Source: Stygiolobus sp037389425
GTDB taxonomy: Archaea > Thermoproteota > Thermoprotei_A > Sulfolobales > Sulfolobaceae
Direction of reading: 5' to 3'
NCBI RefSeq assembly: GCF_037389425.1
Contig: NZ_JBBHKR010000104.1
Coordinates: 1 to 24,038 of the forward strand
Length of the DNA stretch: 24,038 nt
In this document: positions 23,340 to 24,038 of the stretch, piece by piece
Layout of the letters: the number at the start of each line of letters is the position of its first letter
How positions within the stretch are numbered: position 1 is the first letter of the stretch
Translations under genes and position numbers: made by a program
The notes under the pieces: model-generated
What the model saw: the letters and a program-made list of their open reading frames with translations, nothing else
Told to the model about the DNA's origin: nothing
The model's database searches: none

Positions 23340-24038
23340 CAACCTTAGAAGAACTACCCTTTGTTACTAAGAAAACGAGTAAGAAACCGATTACGGCATT
23401 AATGAGGACAAAAAGTCTGGCGTAAAAAGGATCATAAAGTAATAACAAACTGAAAACAGTACTACCTAATACACCAGCTACAGCCTTTCCAGTGTAGAGA
23501 ATAGCATTATTAGAAGTAGAATATTTTTCCCCGAATATATCACCAGATAAAGCAAAGAAGAGAGTTATCATAGACCCTCCAAAAAAGCCTATTAATAATA
23601 CAGAAGGAACTACGAGATTAAACAAGAAAAAAACACTACCTAGAATCATTACAAAAAGTACCGCAGAAGTAATCCTCTCCCTGCCCAGTTTGTCCGAAAT
23701 ATAACCGATAATAGGTCTACTAATACCGCTGAGCAAGGGAAAGATTGTAACTAATAAAACGAGGAGATCTTTGGGAGAAAGTGCGGAAAGAGAGGAAGAG
23801 AGAACAGTTAGGGGCACGGCTGACGTTGCAAAGGAGACATATATCAACCACCATGTGAGTGTTCTGACCACTTTAGTTGGCTTTTCACCCTTCACTTTCT
23901 TGGGATAATCTACTATAAATAATAAAACGGGCAGTATCATTAACTCTACGAGTCCAATCACAAGGGTCGGTAACCTGAAGTTTGTGGCTGAAGTAATAAA
24001 GGGATTTGCTATAGCTGAACCTAAGCCGAAACCCAAGG
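23332..24038 (-). CDS. MFS transporter, C-terminal part (cut by window edge)
   Basis: The frame is open to the last base of the window, so the true start lies beyond it. About 235 residues are visible: the last helix or so of the N-terminal half (LGSAIANPFITSATNF), a cytoplasmic loop (DYPKKVKGEKPTKVV), then the C-terminal six helices. The MFS loop motif is seen as PIIGYISDKLGRERITSAV. The short central loop and the FEGGS-like GGSMITLFFALSGDIFGEKYS segment resemble oxalate/formate antiporter-type carriers. That subfamily call is tentative and the substrate is unknown. The end overlaps the convergent unknown gene by eight bases. Confidence 0.82.
   Translation of the reverse strand, partial: LGFGLGSAIANPFITSATNFRLPTLVIGLVELMILPVLLFIVDYPKKVKGEKPTKVVRTLTWWLIYVSFATSAVPLTVLSSSLSALSPKDLLVLLVTIFPLLSGISRPIIGYISDKLGRERITSAVLFVMILGSVFFLFNLVVPSVLLIGFFGGSMITLFFALSGDIFGEKYSTSNNAILYTGKAVAGVLGSTVFSLLLLYDPFYARLFVLINAVIGFLLVFLVTKGSSSKVVS

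Noticed and set aside
1..24038. CRISPR arrays, insertion sequences, rRNA or integrated elements
   Set aside because: No regularly spaced repeats, transposase or integrase genes, terminal inverted repeats or RNA-gene signatures were found on either strand by eye.

Overview
The window looks like chromosome from a thermoacidophilic crenarchaeon of the order Sulfolobales. The evidence is the AT-rich sequence, many genes with no ribosome binding site and a TATA-like box about 26-30 nt before the start codon, a 144-residue rubrerythrin very close to Sulfurisphaera (Sulfolobus) tokodaii sulerythrin, a gluconate dehydratase start of the Sulfolobus type, and a large secreted sedolisin protease typical of acid-loving archaea. 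I cannot name the species.

Layout. (1) 1-5939, minus strand: a large secreted, membrane-tethered S53 (sedolisin/physarolisin) protease, then a PNGase A-type N-glycan amidase one base downstream, then the first 65 codons of gluconate/galactonate dehydratase running off the window. (2) 5940-6519: a gap with no gene, holding a palindrome and perhaps a coding remnant. (3) 6520-9083, minus: an MFS transporter of the phosphate/organic-acid type, an AlaX tRNA-editing protein and a universal stress protein, each with its own promoter-like box. (4) 9215-11398, minus: a tightly overlapping cassette of rubrerythrin, CCG-domain Fe-S protein and DUF3501, probably for peroxide or oxygen defence. (5) 11475-15364: two TauE/SafE + DUF1634 gene pairs, head to head and clearly paralogous. 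The left pair is followed by a membrane-anchored winged-helix regulator and a CBS-domain protein that overlap by ATGA. (6) 15491-17836: a small secreted/anchored protein divergent from a three-gene operon of a family-2 glycosyltransferase, an unknown 172-residue protein and an unknown membrane protein. (7) 17867-18759: an MscS-type channel gene broken by an in-frame stop and a late frameshift. (8) 18743-20868: a DedA membrane protein divergent from a cation/proton antiporter fused to CBS domains. (9) 20925-24038: an APC amino-acid permease, an unknown 172-residue protein, and the C-terminal part of an MFS transporter that continues beyond the window.

Functional themes. The left end looks like acid degradation of extracellular glycoprotein (deglycosylation plus proteolysis). 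The rest is dominated by membrane transport and stress handling. The observations most worth a second look are the protease/PNGase pair, the inverted duplication of the TauE-DUF1634 operon with shared TTG-GAT starts, the decaying MscS gene, and the uncharacterised glycosyltransferase operon. I found no CRISPR array, insertion sequence, rRNA or tRNA.
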